59,234 nt of DNA from an uncultured Moraxella sp. (GCF_945873075.1 NZ_CAMCBS010000015.1:1-59234); one strand, 5' to 3'. Counted from the stretch's first letter, positions 1-8,849 are shown. The notes: generated by a model from the sequence alone, not told the origin. Numbers and translations are program-made.

Positions 1-60
1 GTAGGCGTAGGCGTAGGCGTAGGCGTAGGCGTAGGCGTAGGCGTAGGCGTAGGCGTAGGC
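1..60. repeat. Hexanucleotide tandem repeat, 10 copies of GTAGGC
   Basis: Ten perfect copies fill the first 60 bases and continue to the window edge. On the minus strand they encode alternating Pro-Thr in the autotransporter linker. The unit is a multiple of three, so copy-number change alters linker length without shifting frame. Confidence 0.95.
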
Positions 61-2486
61 TCTGGAGTTGGTTCAGGTTTTGGTTCAGGTTTTGGTTCAG
101 GTTTTGGTTCAGGTTTTGGTTCAGGTTTTGGTTCAGGTTTTGGAGTTGGTTCAGGTGTTGGTGCGACGGTCTCTTGAACCATTCTTAGATGAACTTTATT
201 GGCATCAGAATAATCTGCTTCAAAATCAACCAGTGGGTTGTTGTCGCTCACCTGCTTAAACTTACCAGCCAATGTGCCAGCGGTAACAACATCATTCCAT
301 TTTCCGTCACTTAATTTTTCTACAGCTTCAGAAGCTTTTACTTCAAGTGTGCCGCTGCTGATATCGGCAGCGCCTGTTACAGTCAATTTGCCATAATCAG
401 ATAGGCTGTTTAACGCTACTTGTAACACCTCTCCATCTTTCATACTGTAATCGCCCACCAAGCGCAAAGTGCCTTGATCGATCTGAGTGTTTCCACCCCA
501 GGCTTTGGCTGATGATGCCATGCTTAGTGTGCCAGTCCCTGCTTTAGTTAGGCTGCCCACACCCGTGATACGAGCACCTTGAGAATCGTCAAGTAAAAAA
601 TTATTGGCCTGAGTATCGATGGTTAAGCCGCCTTGATCGATTTGGATGGTATCTTCAGCTCTAAAGTTTTGAAATAAAAGTGGGTCTTTACCAGTCGGCT
701 TAATGGTGGCATCATCAAAATAAGCTGAACTTTTGATTGATTGTGGGAATCGGCCGATTTCACCGACAGTAAGCAATACATTATTTGATGCTTTTAACAC
801 ACCTTTTCCTGTGCCGCCAATCACTAGGGCATCTGTGGTCAGTGTGGTATCGTTATCTAACAATAACTGACCATCGGCATTAGAACCCTCTGCGCCTTGA
901 CCGCCGATGTGTACAAGTTTTGTTGCATTAATTCTGCTGTCATTACCTGCCATAGCAAGGCCATTGCCTGCAGCGCCGATCACCAATTCATCCGCAGTTA
1001 ATCGACTATAGTCGAGCACAAGCAAGCCTTTGCTTTTACCAAAATTAGCAATATTTACTTTTGAGCTTTTTAGAGTGCTTTCTGTTGTATGTATTGAACC
1101 TTCGCCATAGGTGCCAATATCCAGTAAATCTGTTGTAATGGTGGATCTGTCACTATATACACTGCCTTTTGCTGTTGGGTCATCACCAATGATGATGCGC
1201 TCATTTGCAGTGACTTGAGCTTTTTTCAGCTCTAGGTGGCCAATACCCACATCACCTATTGCCAACCCTTTATCAGCTGTCAATGAAGCATTATTGACAA
1301 TAATTTCTCCATTGGCACTGCGATTTTTGGTGGCGGTTAAAATATCCTGTTTGCTGTGTACATGCGCACCATTTTCAATGGTAAGTACGGCTTGACCTTC
1401 ATAGCCAATCTGAATCTGTTCATCGGATTGTAATTGCGAACCATTGCCGCTCACTGTAATGGTGTTACCTTTACTACTGGTATCATATCCAGCAACAATA
1501 TCTTTGGCTTGGACTGAAGAAGCATTGCGGATATTGAGATGGCCTATACCTTTTACACCTACGCCTAAATTACCTGAATTTAACTGCGTGTCAAGACTGT
1601 TTACCAAAAGTTTGCCAGCATTATCTACAGTCACGGTGCCTACGCCATTAGTACCATAGCCCAAAGCAGCAAAGCGAGTATTTGCGGTGCCGCCATCAAT
1701 ATTAACTTCAGCTGTACCATGATTGGCTGCGATCAATTCATTGGTGTTGATGGCTGCTCCACTGTTGGTGATATTTAGTACACCATGACTGCCTTGTTGG
1801 GCACCGAGTATGGTACGAAATTGAACATTTAGATCACTGTTTTGCAAAACTGAAACATCGCCTTGGCCTTTATCACCAATAAAGATTTCATACGTGCTAA
1901 GTTTTGATCCATTATTTACATTGATTTGACCAGTGGCAGTGGCTGATTTTGCCACAGTGATATTTGAGCCGATCGCCGCATTTGAACCATTATTGATGTT
2001 TAAGGTTCCTTTACCTTCGCTACCTACATGTAGAATATTAGCGGCATTTAGCGTGGATTGATTGTCTAAATGAATTTTACCAATGCCTGTTTCAAAGATA
2101 CCAACTGAAACACTGTCCTTGGAGTCAATGGTTCCTTGGTTCACATCTACTTTGGCTTGACCGCTATGACCCACACCGATCATATATGCACCGTTGACAT
2201 CTCCGGTCTTAGTCATGCTGAGTGCAGTATTGGGCTCAATTTTAACAATCATGTTATCTGCAGCATTTGGAGCAAAATAAATAGATTGATCAAAGCTTAC
2301 TGGTTGTGTCACAGTTTGGTCGGTGCTATATCCAATAGCCGCCACCGCTTCACCACCCATCGCCATCATAACAGCAACAGACAGTGCTTTAAACGACTTG
2401 CTTTTTCCTTTACTGCGAGCCAATTCACTCACGCATTGCCACACGCCTGTCGCGTGGTTAAAAATTACTCGATAAGTACGGTTCAT
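1..2486 (-). CDS. Autotransporter adhesin, N-terminal part (3' end outside window)
   Basis: Open frame of about 828 codons from ATG at 2486 to the window edge with no stop. Residues 1-30 match an ESPR (extended signal peptide region: MNRTYRVIFN then TGVWQCVSELA), followed by a hydrophobic core and a likely cleavage after AVAA near residue 50. This is the secretion signal of large type V proteins. The passenger is a run of degenerate repeats of the form 'V/L-x-I-G-x-x-G-x-G-x-L-x-I-x-N', as in pertactin-like beta-helix autotransporters. It then enters a Pro-rich linker (PEPK and PT repeats). The beta-barrel expected next is outside the window. AAGGAT lies 5-10 bases before the ATG. Likely a surface adhesin; the ligand cannot be told from sequence. 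A two-partner TpsA is less likely, because the linker layout suits a type Va protein. Confidence 0.85.
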   Translation of the reverse strand, partial: MNRTYRVIFNHATGVWQCVSELARSKGKSKSFKALSVAVMMAMGGEAVAAIGYSTDQTVTQPVSFDQSIYFAPNAADNMIVKIEPNTALSMTKTGDVNGAYMIGVGHSGQAKVDVNQGTIDSKDSVSVGIFETGIGKIHLDNQSTLNAANILHVGSEGKGTLNINNGSNAAIGSNITVAKSATATGQINVNNGSKLSTYEIFIGDKGQGDVSVLQNSDLNVQFRTILGAQQGSHGVLNITNSGAAINTNELIAANHGTAEVNIDGGTANTRFAALGYGTNGVGTVTVDNAGKLLVNSLDTQLNSGNLGVGVKGIGHLNIRNASSVQAKDIVAGYDTSSKGNTITVSGNGSQLQSDEQIQIGYEGQAVLTIENGAHVHSKQDILTATKNRSANGEIIVNNASLTADKGLAIGDVGIGHLELKKAQVTANERIIIGDDPTAKGSVYSDRSTITTDLLDIGTYGEGSIHTTESTLKSSKVNIANFGKSKGLLVLDYSRLTADELVIGAAGNGLAMAGNDSRINATKLVHIGGQGAEGSNADGQLLLDNDTTLTTDALVIGGTGKGVLKASNNVLLTVGEIGRFPQSIKSSAYFDDATIKPTGKDPLLFQNFRAEDTIQIDQGGLTIDTQANNFLLDDSQGARITGVGSLTKAGTGTLSMASSAKAWGGNTQIDQGTLRLVGDYSMKDGEVLQVALNSLSDYGKLTVTGAADISSGTLEVKASEAVEKLSDGKWNDVVTAGTLAGKFKQVSDNNPLVDFEADYSDANKVHLRMVQETVAPTPEPTPKPEPKPEPKPEPKPEPKPEPKPEPTPEPTPTPTPTPTPTPTPTPTP
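70..141. repeat. 12-bp tandem repeat, 6 copies of GGTTCAGGTTTT
   Basis: Six perfect copies of a 12-base unit, encoding Pro-Glu-Pro-Lys on the minus strand inside the autotransporter linker. The unit is a multiple of three, so slippage is in frame. Confidence 0.95.
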
Positions 2487-2836
2487 AAATATCCTTAAAA
2501 TATGGGTGCCGTTGCATGAATTGATGCAAATTGGCAAACTAAATACCAGATATTACACATTGATTTACTTAAGTGTAACAATTTGATTATACCAAAATTT
2601 GCGAGGGGGGGGTAGACCAATTAATACAACAAATCCATACTTTTTGTTATTTTTGGTAAGTTTTATTGAAAAAGCTGTACAAAGGCTGTATTTTAATAAG
2701 AAACTTATACTTTATTGCATTACCTTGTTTTTTTGTGCAATTTTATAGTACTAATTTATAGTGCTAAATTGGTTGCTTGCTTCTATTTGTACTGTAATTG
2801 TCGCAGATGGTTTACCATAATTTCAATGGAGTTGTT
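2487..2836. other. Divergent intergenic region between the autotransporter and lemA
   Basis: No gene is seen. It holds the C8-tract promoter described separately. It also holds a tandem pair of nearly identical 13-mers (TTTATAGTACTAA at 2742-2754 and TTTATAGTGCTAA at 2755-2767), in the stretch where the lemA promoter would lie. The region is AT-rich. Confidence 0.7.
2586..2620 (-). promoter_or_regulatory. Candidate phase-variable autotransporter promoter with a C8 tract
   Basis: On the minus strand, TATAAT (2591-2586) is preceded by TTGGTC (2620-2615). The 23-base spacer between them contains a pure C8 run (2612-2605). A homopolymer in the spacer is the layout used for slipped-strand promoter switching, for example Neisseria opc, and Moraxella uspA1 has a poly-G tract upstream. 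The elements are seen; the switching role is inferred. The spacer is longer than the ideal 17. Confidence 0.55.
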
Positions 2837-3448
2837 ATGAAAAAAAATTTATTAGCATCGCTAATTCTAGCATCATCGCTAAGCCTATCTGGCTGTGGCT
2901 ATAATGCGCTACAATCCCAAGATGAACAAATTAACGCATCTTGGTCAGAAGTGGTGAATCAATATCAGCGCCGAGCGGACTTAGTGCCAAACTTGGTGGC
3001 GACTGTTGAGCGATATGCCAAACACGAACAGCAAGTTTTCACCGAAGTGGCTGAAGCGCGTGCGAAGGTCGGCAGTGTACAGCTGACACCTGAGGCGCTC
3101 AATGATCCACAAGCGATGGCGAATTATCAAGCCGCCCAAAGTCAGATGACTTCTGCCTTGTCTCGCTTGATGATGGTCTCTGAAAATTATCCGGAGCTCA
3201 AAGCAGATGCGGCATTCCAAGACTTGCAAGCTCAGCTAGAAGGCACCGAAAATCGCATCACAGTGGCTCGTAACCGCTATATCGAAAATGTCAAAACCTA
3301 TAATACCACCGTGCGACAATTCCCAACTAACATCACTGCCAAAGTGTTTGGTATGAACACCAAGCCAAATTTTGGTGTCGAAAACGAACAAGCCATTTCA
3401 ACCGCACCAAAGGTTGAATTTGGTGGTGATAATAAAAATAGCAATTGA
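2837..3448 (+). CDS. lemA: LemA family lipoprotein
   Basis: 203 residues from ATG 2837, chosen because the signal sequence starts there and GGAG lies just upstream; an in-frame upstream start would only add 13 residues before the signal. Lipobox LSGC at residues 17-20 predicts an outer-envelope lipoprotein. The body is the typical LemA helical domain (NQYQRRADLVPNLVATVE, then a KAEADFQDLQ-like stretch and 'NRYIENVKTYN', 'FGMNTKPNF'). The family's biochemical role is poorly defined. lemA is commonly paired with TPM-domain genes, as here with the two genes that follow, so a shared envelope role is likely. Confidence 0.93.
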   Translation: MKKNLLASLILASSLSLSGCGYNALQSQDEQINASWSEVVNQYQRRADLVPNLVATVERYAKHEQQVFTEVAEARAKVGSVQLTPEALNDPQAMANYQAAQSQMTSALSRLMMVSENYPELKADAAFQDLQAQLEGTENRITVARNRYIENVKTYNTTVRQFPTNITAKVFGMNTKPNFGVENEQAISTAPKVEFGGDNKNSN

Positions 3449-3532
3449 TATTGTGCTGATACTTGGTGCTGATATATGGCGCTAATTTGGCTTAATTGAT
3501 ATTCATGTATTTATATTAATGTGGCGGTGTTG

Positions 3533-4573
3533 ATGGCTATTTTAAAAAACCCAAAGCAATCATCCAAAGTGGTAGCGGCTATCTTGTCGCTCGCCATGCT
3601 GTGTCTACCTGTTAATACGCTTGCCAGTCAAGCGAATAGCCAATTAGCGACAGCGACACTGTCATCACAAGAAATACAGACGGCAGAGCGTGCCGATGGT
3701 ATCACGCAAGCTGCCCAAAGTAGCACTCCTGCCAATCAGCTGATTTTGGATACGCCTGTCATTGATGAAGTAGGGCTATTAAGCACACAGCAAAATCAAG
3801 CCTTATCAGAGCGACTGCGTCAAATCCATCAGCAGGGCAAAGCGCAAATCGCCATTGTGATTGTGCCTAGCACCGATGGCGAGCCTATCTTTGATTATGC
3901 AATGCAGGTGGCGGATCGTTGGGGCTTGGGCAATAAAGATACGGATAATGGACTGCTGATCGTCGTCGCTGTCAATGACCGCAAGATGCAGATTTTGACA
4001 GGTCATGGACTTGAAGGCATTATCCCTGATGCCATTGCCAAGCGTATCATCCGTGAAGAAATGACCCCTGCCTTTAAAGATGGTCGCTATGCTGATGGCT
4101 TGATGCAAGCAGTTGATGCCATTGATAGTAGGCTACAAGCAGATCCCGAGACGCTTGCTCGAATGAATGATGCCGAGCTGACAGGCGATTCTGGTATAGG
4201 TATCGATACGATTGTATTGCTGATAATTGCTTTTGTTTTTGGAAAAATTTTAGCACAACTTTTGGGTAGGCTACTAGGTTCGGCGGTGGCGGCAATTGGT
4301 TTTGGGGCATTGGCAATCATGTCAGGCACAAATCCTTGGACCGCTTTTTGTTTGGCAGTTTTCATTTGTGCGTATTTGGCAATATTGCAAACCGTGATTG
4401 ATCTTAGAACTGCACTACGTTTAGATCGTATATCTTCACAAAATCACCGTAATGGTGGTCGATCTGGTCGCTCAAGCGGTGGTTTTGGCGGTTCAAGTGG
4501 CGGATTTGGTGGTGGTGGCTATCGTGGTGGCGGTGGCAGTTTTGGCGGTGGCGGTGCAGGGGGATCGTGGTAA
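3533..4573 (+). CDS. TPM-domain (YgcG-like) membrane protein with Gly-rich tail
   Basis: 346 residues from ATG 3533 (GTG 3521 is in frame but adds only four residues). A signal peptide occupies about residues 1-30. A TPM domain follows (about 70-200; 'VIDEVGLLS', 'QIAIVIVPS', 'DNGLLIVVAVNDRKMQI', 'GHGLEGIIPD'). Two hydrophobic segments come next (about 225-300), then a tail of Gly, Ser, Arg and Phe. The fold is known from photosystem II repair (TLP18.3) and bacterial YgcG; the bacterial function is unclear. The TAA stop shares its last base with the ATG of the next gene, so the two are translationally coupled. Confidence 0.9.
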   Translation: MAILKNPKQSSKVVAAILSLAMLCLPVNTLASQANSQLATATLSSQEIQTAERADGITQAAQSSTPANQLILDTPVIDEVGLLSTQQNQALSERLRQIHQQGKAQIAIVIVPSTDGEPIFDYAMQVADRWGLGNKDTDNGLLIVVAVNDRKMQILTGHGLEGIIPDAIAKRIIREEMTPAFKDGRYADGLMQAVDAIDSRLQADPETLARMNDAELTGDSGIGIDTIVLLIIAFVFGKILAQLLGRLLGSAVAAIGFGALAIMSGTNPWTAFCLAVFICAYLAILQTVIDLRTALRLDRISSQNHRNGGRSGRSSGGFGGSSGGFGGGGYRGGGGSFGGGGAGGSW

Positions 4574-5079
4574 TGAGACAGACAAGTATCACAAGGCTAT
4601 TTAGACAGCTGATGTATGTGCCGATGATTCACAGTCGCTGGCTGACTGGCTCAGTCAAGCAGGCGCTTGGCAATGCCATCACGCAAGCTGAGATTGGTCA
4701 TAGTGGCGAGATTTGTGTGATTATCGAAAATCATCTACCGATTGGCAGTGCCTATCATCAGACTTGCCGTGATAGAGCCATTGAGCTATTTGTCGAGCAT
4801 CATGTGTGGGACACCGAGCACAATACAGGTGTGCTGATTTATGTCAATCTGTGCGAGCATGATTTGCAGATTGTGGCGGATCGCGGCATTGATCGGCGGG
4901 TGGCGGATGGCACTTGGCAATCACTGTGTACACAAACCCTTGAGCGATTTAGACAACAGCAAATGGCGCAGGGCATTTGTGAGCTGATTTTGGCAACCGG
5001 CGAGCTATTGCGAACACATCAGCCAAGCGATGATGTGGTGGGTAATGAATTACCCAACCGTGTAAAATACCTAAAATAA
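4573..5079 (+). CDS. Second TPM-domain protein, coupled to the first
   Basis: 168 residues from ATG 4573, which overlaps the preceding stop as TAATG. The sequence keeps the TPM pattern ('GEICVIIENHLP', 'NTGVLIYVNLCEHDLQIVADRGID', 'W..LC..TLERFRQQQMAQGICELI') but has no signal peptide, no membrane segment and no Gly-rich tail. It may therefore act at the inner face of the membrane or as a soluble partner of the first TPM protein. The lemA / TPM / TPM order is common in Acinetobacter and Moraxella. Function is not established. Confidence 0.85.
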   Translation: MRQTSITRLFRQLMYVPMIHSRWLTGSVKQALGNAITQAEIGHSGEICVIIENHLPIGSAYHQTCRDRAIELFVEHHVWDTEHNTGVLIYVNLCEHDLQIVADRGIDRRVADGTWQSLCTQTLERFRQQQMAQGICELILATGELLRTHQPSDDVVGNELPNRVKYLK

Positions 5080-5103
5080 TTTAAAAGAGAATAAAATAAT
5101 ACC

Positions 5104-5484
5104 ATGTCGTACAGTGCAGTGATTTGGCTGATTGGCTTAAGTTTGTTGTTATTGGTGCTATTTTTGGTGGCAAGCCTAAAGCCGATGTTGAATAAGCCAA
5201 AACAGTCATCCATGCCATCAATAGCGTTACCGCCAACAATCCAAAAACTGTACAATATGCTATCGCCAAGCCTAAAAGATTGTACGCTTGAACCAAAAGC
5301 GACTCGCATCATCATTGCCAAATCAGGCGTGAAAAAAGCCATCATCACCATCGATGCACAGGCAGTGATGGCAGAGCGGTGGCTTGATGATGTGCTGATT
5401 GTCAATCTGACACCTGACTTTGTGGCGGCGGATGTCAGTGCAGTATTGACCAAAATCCGTGCGCATATTAATGCGGGTAGCTGA
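5104..5484 (+). CDS. Hypothetical single-pass membrane protein
   Basis: 126 residues. One strong hydrophobic segment at about residues 6-26 is followed by a basic junction (KPMLNKPKQ), which predicts an N-terminal anchor with a cytoplasmic domain of about 95 residues. I do not recognise a family. It lies 24 bases after the second TPM gene and probably belongs to the same operon; codon use looks like that of its neighbours. Confidence 0.65.
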   Translation: MSYSAVIWLIGLSLLLLVLFLVASLKPMLNKPKQSSMPSIALPPTIQKLYNMLSPSLKDCTLEPKATRIIIAKSGVKKAIITIDAQAVMAERWLDDVLIVNLTPDFVAADVSAVLTKIRAHINAGS

Positions 5485-5499
5485 TAGATAAAATAATTC

Positions 5500-5528
5500 T
5501 TGCTTTTGGATAAAAGTTTTAGTAGAAT
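5500..5528 (+). promoter_or_regulatory. rplU-rpmA promoter
   Basis: TTGCTT (5500-5505), a 17-base spacer, then TAGAAT (5523-5528). A 5' leader of about 80 bases would separate the start of transcription from rplU. Confidence 0.65.
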
Positions 5529-5568
5529 GTCGCTTTATTTTGCATCCTTGTCGTGTTCGTTATCAAGT

Positions 5569-5584
5569 GCTATCAAGGGATAGC
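5569..5584 (+). promoter_or_regulatory. Hairpin in the rplU leader
   Basis: GCTATC (5569-5574), an AAGG loop and GATAGC (5579-5584) form a perfect 6-bp stem. GTGC and GCAC flank it and could extend the structure. Ribosomal-protein leaders often carry autoregulatory structures; that use here is only a guess. Confidence 0.35.
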
Positions 5585-5616
5585 CACGGCACACAGGTTT
5601 ATCTGGAGAACTCAAG

Positions 5617-5928
5617 ATGTACGCAGTAATCAAAAGTGGCGGTAAGCAACACCGTGTTAGCGTTGGTGAAACTTTGAAAGTTGAGCTACTAAAAGCTGAA
5701 AAAGGCGAAACGCTAAAAATCGAAGAAGTGCTAATGGTTGTCAATGGCGCTGATATCAAAATCGGTGAACCGCTAGTTGCTGGTGCGAGTGTAGAAGCTG
5801 AAGTGGTTGATCATGGTCGTGGCAAGAAAGTGCGTATCGTTAAGCACCGTCGTCGCAAGCACTACCACAAAGAGCAAGGTCACCGTCAATGGTTCACTGA
5901 GCTAAAAATCAAAGCCATCAACGCTTAA
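5617..5928 (+). CDS. rplU: 50S ribosomal protein L21
   Basis: 103 residues, the normal L21 length. It begins [18 protein letters not shown] and contains the basic 23S-binding stretch [20 protein letters not shown]21 is an early-assembly protein of the large subunit. GGAG sits upstream of the ATG. It forms the usual two-gene operon with rpmA, 63 bases downstream. Confidence 0.98.
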   Translation: MYAVIKSGGKQHRVSVGETLKVELLKAEKGETLKIEEVLMVVNGADIKIGEPLVAGASVEAEVVDHGRGKKVRIVKHRRRKHYHKEQGHRQWFTELKIKAINA

Positions 5929-5991
5929 TTCACCACATTAGTATTTGATACCTAGAGCGCACTCAACGGTATCCCAACAGGAGATATTCTC

Positions 5992-6249
5992 ATGGCACAT
6001 AAAAAAGCCGCAGGTTCTACTCGTAACGGTCGTGATTCTAACCCAAAAATGCTTGGCGTAAAAGTATTTGGCGGTCAAGATGTCGTTGCTGGTAACATCA
6101 TCGTTCGCCAACGTGGTACTGAGTTCCACGCAGGTGAAGGCGTTGGTATGGGTCGTGACCACACTCTATTCGCTTTGACCGAAGGTGTGGTTAAGTTCGA
6201 AACCAAAGGTCAATTTGGCCGTCGCTATGTTTCTGTATTGGCTAAATAA
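5992..6249 (+). CDS. rpmA: 50S ribosomal protein L27
   Basis: 85 residues, normal for L27. It begins [19 protein letters not shown], whose N-terminal tail reaches toward the peptidyl-transferase centre in the mature ribosome. The tail starts directly with A-H-K-K and lacks the cleavable leader found in Firmicutes. Translated from an AGGAG-like site. A terminator follows. Confidence 0.98.
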   Translation: MAHKKAAGSTRNGRDSNPKMLGVKVFGGQDVVAGNIIVRQRGTEFHAGEGVGMGRDHTLFALTEGVVKFETKGQFGRRYVSVLAK

Positions 6250-6275
6250 TTCTTAGCTAATTTGATTCAAAGCCA

Positions 6276-6314
6276 AGACTCATCATGATTTGTCATGATG
6301 AGTCTGTTTTGTTT
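6276..6314 (+). terminator. Rho-independent terminator after rpmA
   Basis: A 13-bp perfect stem (6276-6288 with 6293-6305), a 4-base loop, and a T-rich tail ending the rplU-rpmA transcript. Confidence 0.85.
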
Positions 6315-6381
6315 ATAGGGTTTGATAATTTTTTCAAATCTGATTTATCAATACAATCAATCATCCAAGAATGAGTAGCTC

Positions 6382-7176
6382 ATGATCGATCATGTCTTGA
6401 TGGCGTTTGGCATCACCTTAGCGGCAGGACTTGCAACAGTATTAGGCAGTGCTTTGGTCTTTTTTCAAAAAACCCCAAGCCCGAGAGTGTTGGCATTTGG
6501 CTTAGCATTCGCTGCCGGTGCGATGGTTTTTGTGTCTTTGACTGAGATTTTTGGCAAATCAGTCGATAGCTTTGGCGAAGTTAGTAGTGTAGGCTTTAGT
6601 TGGGCGACGGCGTCGTTTTTGGTAGGATTGCTTGCGATCTTGAGCCTTGATCGATTGATTCCCAATCCGCATGAGACGCTTGATGTCAATGACCCAAAGT
6701 TTTTGGATAAAAACCAAAGCTATCTAAGACGCATTGGACTGATGTCAGCTTTTGCTATCACTGCGCACAACTTCCCTGAAGGCTTGGCGACATTTTTTGC
6801 CACCCTTGAGAGTCCGACATTGGGCGCACCATTGGCATTTGCCATTGCAGTTCATAATATCCCTGAAGGCATCTCAATCGCTGCCCCGATTTATTTTGCG
6901 ACACAAAGTAAGCGCATGACGGTCTTGGCGTGCTTGATATCAGGCTTGGCTGAGCCACTTGGGGCGGTGATGGGGTATTTTGTGCTCAAGCCGTTTTTAT
7001 CACCTGAGATTTTTGGCTGGGTATTTGGTATCATCGCAGGAGCGATGGTGTTTTTGGCGATGGATGAGTTGCTGCCTGCTGCCAAGCGATATTCAGACGG
7101 TCATGAGACGGTGTATGGCTTGGTCGGCGGTATGGGCTTGATTGCGATTAGTTTGGCATTATTTAGTGCCGTCTAG
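6382..7176 (+). CDS. zupT: ZIP-family zinc/divalent metal importer
   Basis: 264 residues with about eight hydrophobic segments. Two hallmark metal-binding motifs are present: HNFPEG at residues 129-134 and HNIPEG at 158-163, whose His and Glu residues line the transport site in the ZIP family. Length and motifs fit ZupT, an inner-membrane broad-specificity zinc/iron/manganese uptake protein. It is a single-gene unit ending at a strong bidirectional terminator. I see no clear Zur box upstream. Confidence 0.93.
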   Translation: MIDHVLMAFGITLAAGLATVLGSALVFFQKTPSPRVLAFGLAFAAGAMVFVSLTEIFGKSVDSFGEVSSVGFSWATASFLVGLLAILSLDRLIPNPHETLDVNDPKFLDKNQSYLRRIGLMSAFAITAHNFPEGLATFFATLESPTLGAPLAFAIAVHNIPEGISIAAPIYFATQSKRMTVLACLISGLAEPLGAVMGYFVLKPFLSPEIFGWVFGIIAGAMVFLAMDELLPAAKRYSDGHETVYGLVGGMGLIAISLALFSAV

Positions 7177-7192
7177 CTAGGTGGGTGTATTT

Positions 7193-7233
7193 CAATAAAA
7201 ATGGCTTGATTGAGTATCAAGCCATTTTTATTG
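7193..7233. terminator. Bidirectional terminator between zupT and the DUF2057 gene
   Basis: A perfect 18-bp inverted repeat (7193-7210 with 7216-7233) around a TGAGT loop, with A/T runs at the base on both sides. It serves two convergent genes. Confidence 0.9.
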
Positions 7234-7243
7234 AAAGCGATGA

Positions 7244-7879
7244 TTATTTTTCTACCCATTGACGGATTTTTTCACGCTCTTCTTCGCTAGAGTTGAGCCA
7301 TAGCTGCATAAAGCCATCAAGGTTATTTTTGGCTTGCGGTGCAGGAGTGCTGACCGGTGCAGGGTTTTGATTATTAATAGCGGCGATGGCTTTTTGGTTA
7401 GATGTCACAGCTGACTCACCACCAAACATACCACCGATAGCACCTGTGATGCCTGAGAAGATACCAGTACGGTTCTCGCTCGTGTTTTCTTGAGCTAGAA
7501 TTTGACCATTTTGGGCGATGGCAAGGCTAGGTGCCTTGGCATACTCTTTGGCAGCAGAGTAAGTATTTGGTTGATTTGGCATGATCAGCTGATAAGTTTG
7601 GTTGTCTGCCAAGTCTGCTGATACGGTAATATTGCCAGATTTTAAGTAGTCATGATTGTTGCTATTAAGATCAAAAAGACGATCATAGCGAGCGGTGATG
7701 ACATGACGACCTGGCTCTAGGGTGAATTGTTGCTGTAGTGGCTGTAGCAGTCCGTGACGAACTTCTTGACCATTGATGGCGGTGACTTTGATATTGTCAT
7801 CGACATTGAGCTGTACTTTGGCAGAAGCAGGCAGTACAATCAAGGCTGCACACAGCATGGCAAGTGTCTTTATTTTCAT
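7244..7879 (-). CDS. DUF2057 (YccT-like) secreted protein
   Basis: 211 residues with a signal peptide ending near PASA (residues 17-20). The N-terminal half matches DUF2057 / UPF0319: 'VQLNVDDNIKVTAINGQEV', 'FTLEPGRHVITARYDRLFD' and 'YQLIMPNQPNTYSAAKEYAKAP'. The C-terminal part, with a Gly-rich turn and a final charged helix (SSEEEREKIRQWVEK), is less conserved. A periplasmic location is predicted. The enterobacterial homologue has been linked to curli regulation, but no curli genes are here, so function stays open. Confidence 0.85.
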   Translation of the reverse strand: MKIKTLAMLCAALIVLPASAKVQLNVDDNIKVTAINGQEVRHGLLQPLQQQFTLEPGRHVITARYDRLFDLNSNNHDYLKSGNITVSADLADNQTYQLIMPNQPNTYSAAKEYAKAPSLAIAQNGQILAQENTSENRTGIFSGITGAIGGMFGGESAVTSNQKAIAAINNQNPAPVSTPAPQAKNNLDGFMQLWLNSSEEEREKIRQWVEK

Positions 7880-7968
7880 GATTAATGTCCTTTACTTAAA
7901 AGTGGATGTTGCATAACATAACATTTTTTTAATGGATTTACTAGTCCAAAAACAAAAAGCCTTAGCAT

Positions 7969-8733
7969 CTAAAGTTCAGTATTTTCGCTAGCGCTGATTT
8001 CTAACAAGAATGATTCTCGTAAAATGATGTTTTTAACTTCAGTGATGGCTTTTTTTGATAATTGACTGCGTGTCTGTAAGCTCAATAAGGGGCGAATGTG
8101 GTCCAATACAGTATTGATGCCACCTGCGTTTCTTGGGCCTTCAGCAAGTAGATAAGCAGTGATTTCATCAGGCAGACGCCAGCTTTTCTTTTTGATGATG
8201 GTATCAATCAAAATCCGACGGTCTTGTTCATCGCTATGATCGGGCAGTGCCAGCATCGGTGCTAGACTAAGCCGAGTTTGTAAGTCATTGAGATTTAGAT
8301 GGATTTCACGAGCAGGGCAGTCTGCCAGATATAGAATTTGTTTACGGTGTTTGTACAGACGATTGATAAGATGAAACAATCCTTCTTGCCATTCATAGCT
8401 TTTTTTGACGGTTTGTAGATCATCGAAGATAATCAAATCAAACATCTCTAAGCCCACTAAGGTATCAGCTTGGGGGTCTTGTTCGATCAGCTCTTCAAGC
8501 TGTAAGCTGATGGCGGATTTATCAGTTTGTCGCTTAAAATAATCATACACAGCCTGAGCTAAGTGCGTCTTGCCAAACCCATGTCCACCTGTGATAAATA
8601 GCTCACGCAACTGCCCGTCCGCCAATCGCTCAATCGCTTCTATAATTGGACGAAAGCCTTCTGAAGCGAAATCTTCGATGCGAGCATCTTGGCGAATTTC
8701 AACATTAAGTGAGTCCTGCACTAGATCGGTCAT
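7969..8733 (-). CDS. hda: DnaA-related regulatory protein Hda
   Basis: 254 residues. Walker A GGHGFGKT (49-56) and Walker B LIIFDD (100-105) define an AAA+ domain of the DnaA type. The DNA-binding domain IV of DnaA is absent; this size and layout mark Hda, which with the beta clamp stimulates ATP hydrolysis by DnaA after initiation. A clamp-binding motif is expected at the N-terminus, but MTDLVQDSL is only loosely similar. The neighbouring perM-like gene and purM are the usual neighbours of hda in many Gammaproteobacteria. Confidence 0.9.
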   Translation of the reverse strand: MTDLVQDSLNVEIRQDARIEDFASEGFRPIIEAIERLADGQLRELFITGGHGFGKTHLAQAVYDYFKRQTDKSAISLQLEELIEQDPQADTLVGLEMFDLIIFDDLQTVKKSYEWQEGLFHLINRLYKHRKQILYLADCPAREIHLNLNDLQTRLSLAPMLALPDHSDEQDRRILIDTIIKKKSWRLPDEITAYLLAEGPRNAGGINTVLDHIRPLLSLQTRSQLSKKAITEVKNIILRESFLLEISASENTEL

Positions 8734-8849
8734 GAAAAAAACTCTTTTTTTATAAATATGATATCAGTTTTTAGCGTTGCTTATGCCACATAGGATAAAA
8801 TGATGTTGCCTATATATAGCATATTTATATAATTTCAAGCAAGTAAAAT

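Noticed and set aside
1..141. Short repeats considered as a CRISPR array.
   Set aside because: Units are contiguous with no spacers and encode Pro-rich sequence in frame.
2136..2498. A 120-codon plus-strand open frame over the autotransporter start.
   Set aside because: It lies opposite the ESPR signal and the first repeats of the adhesin, with no family similarity seen.
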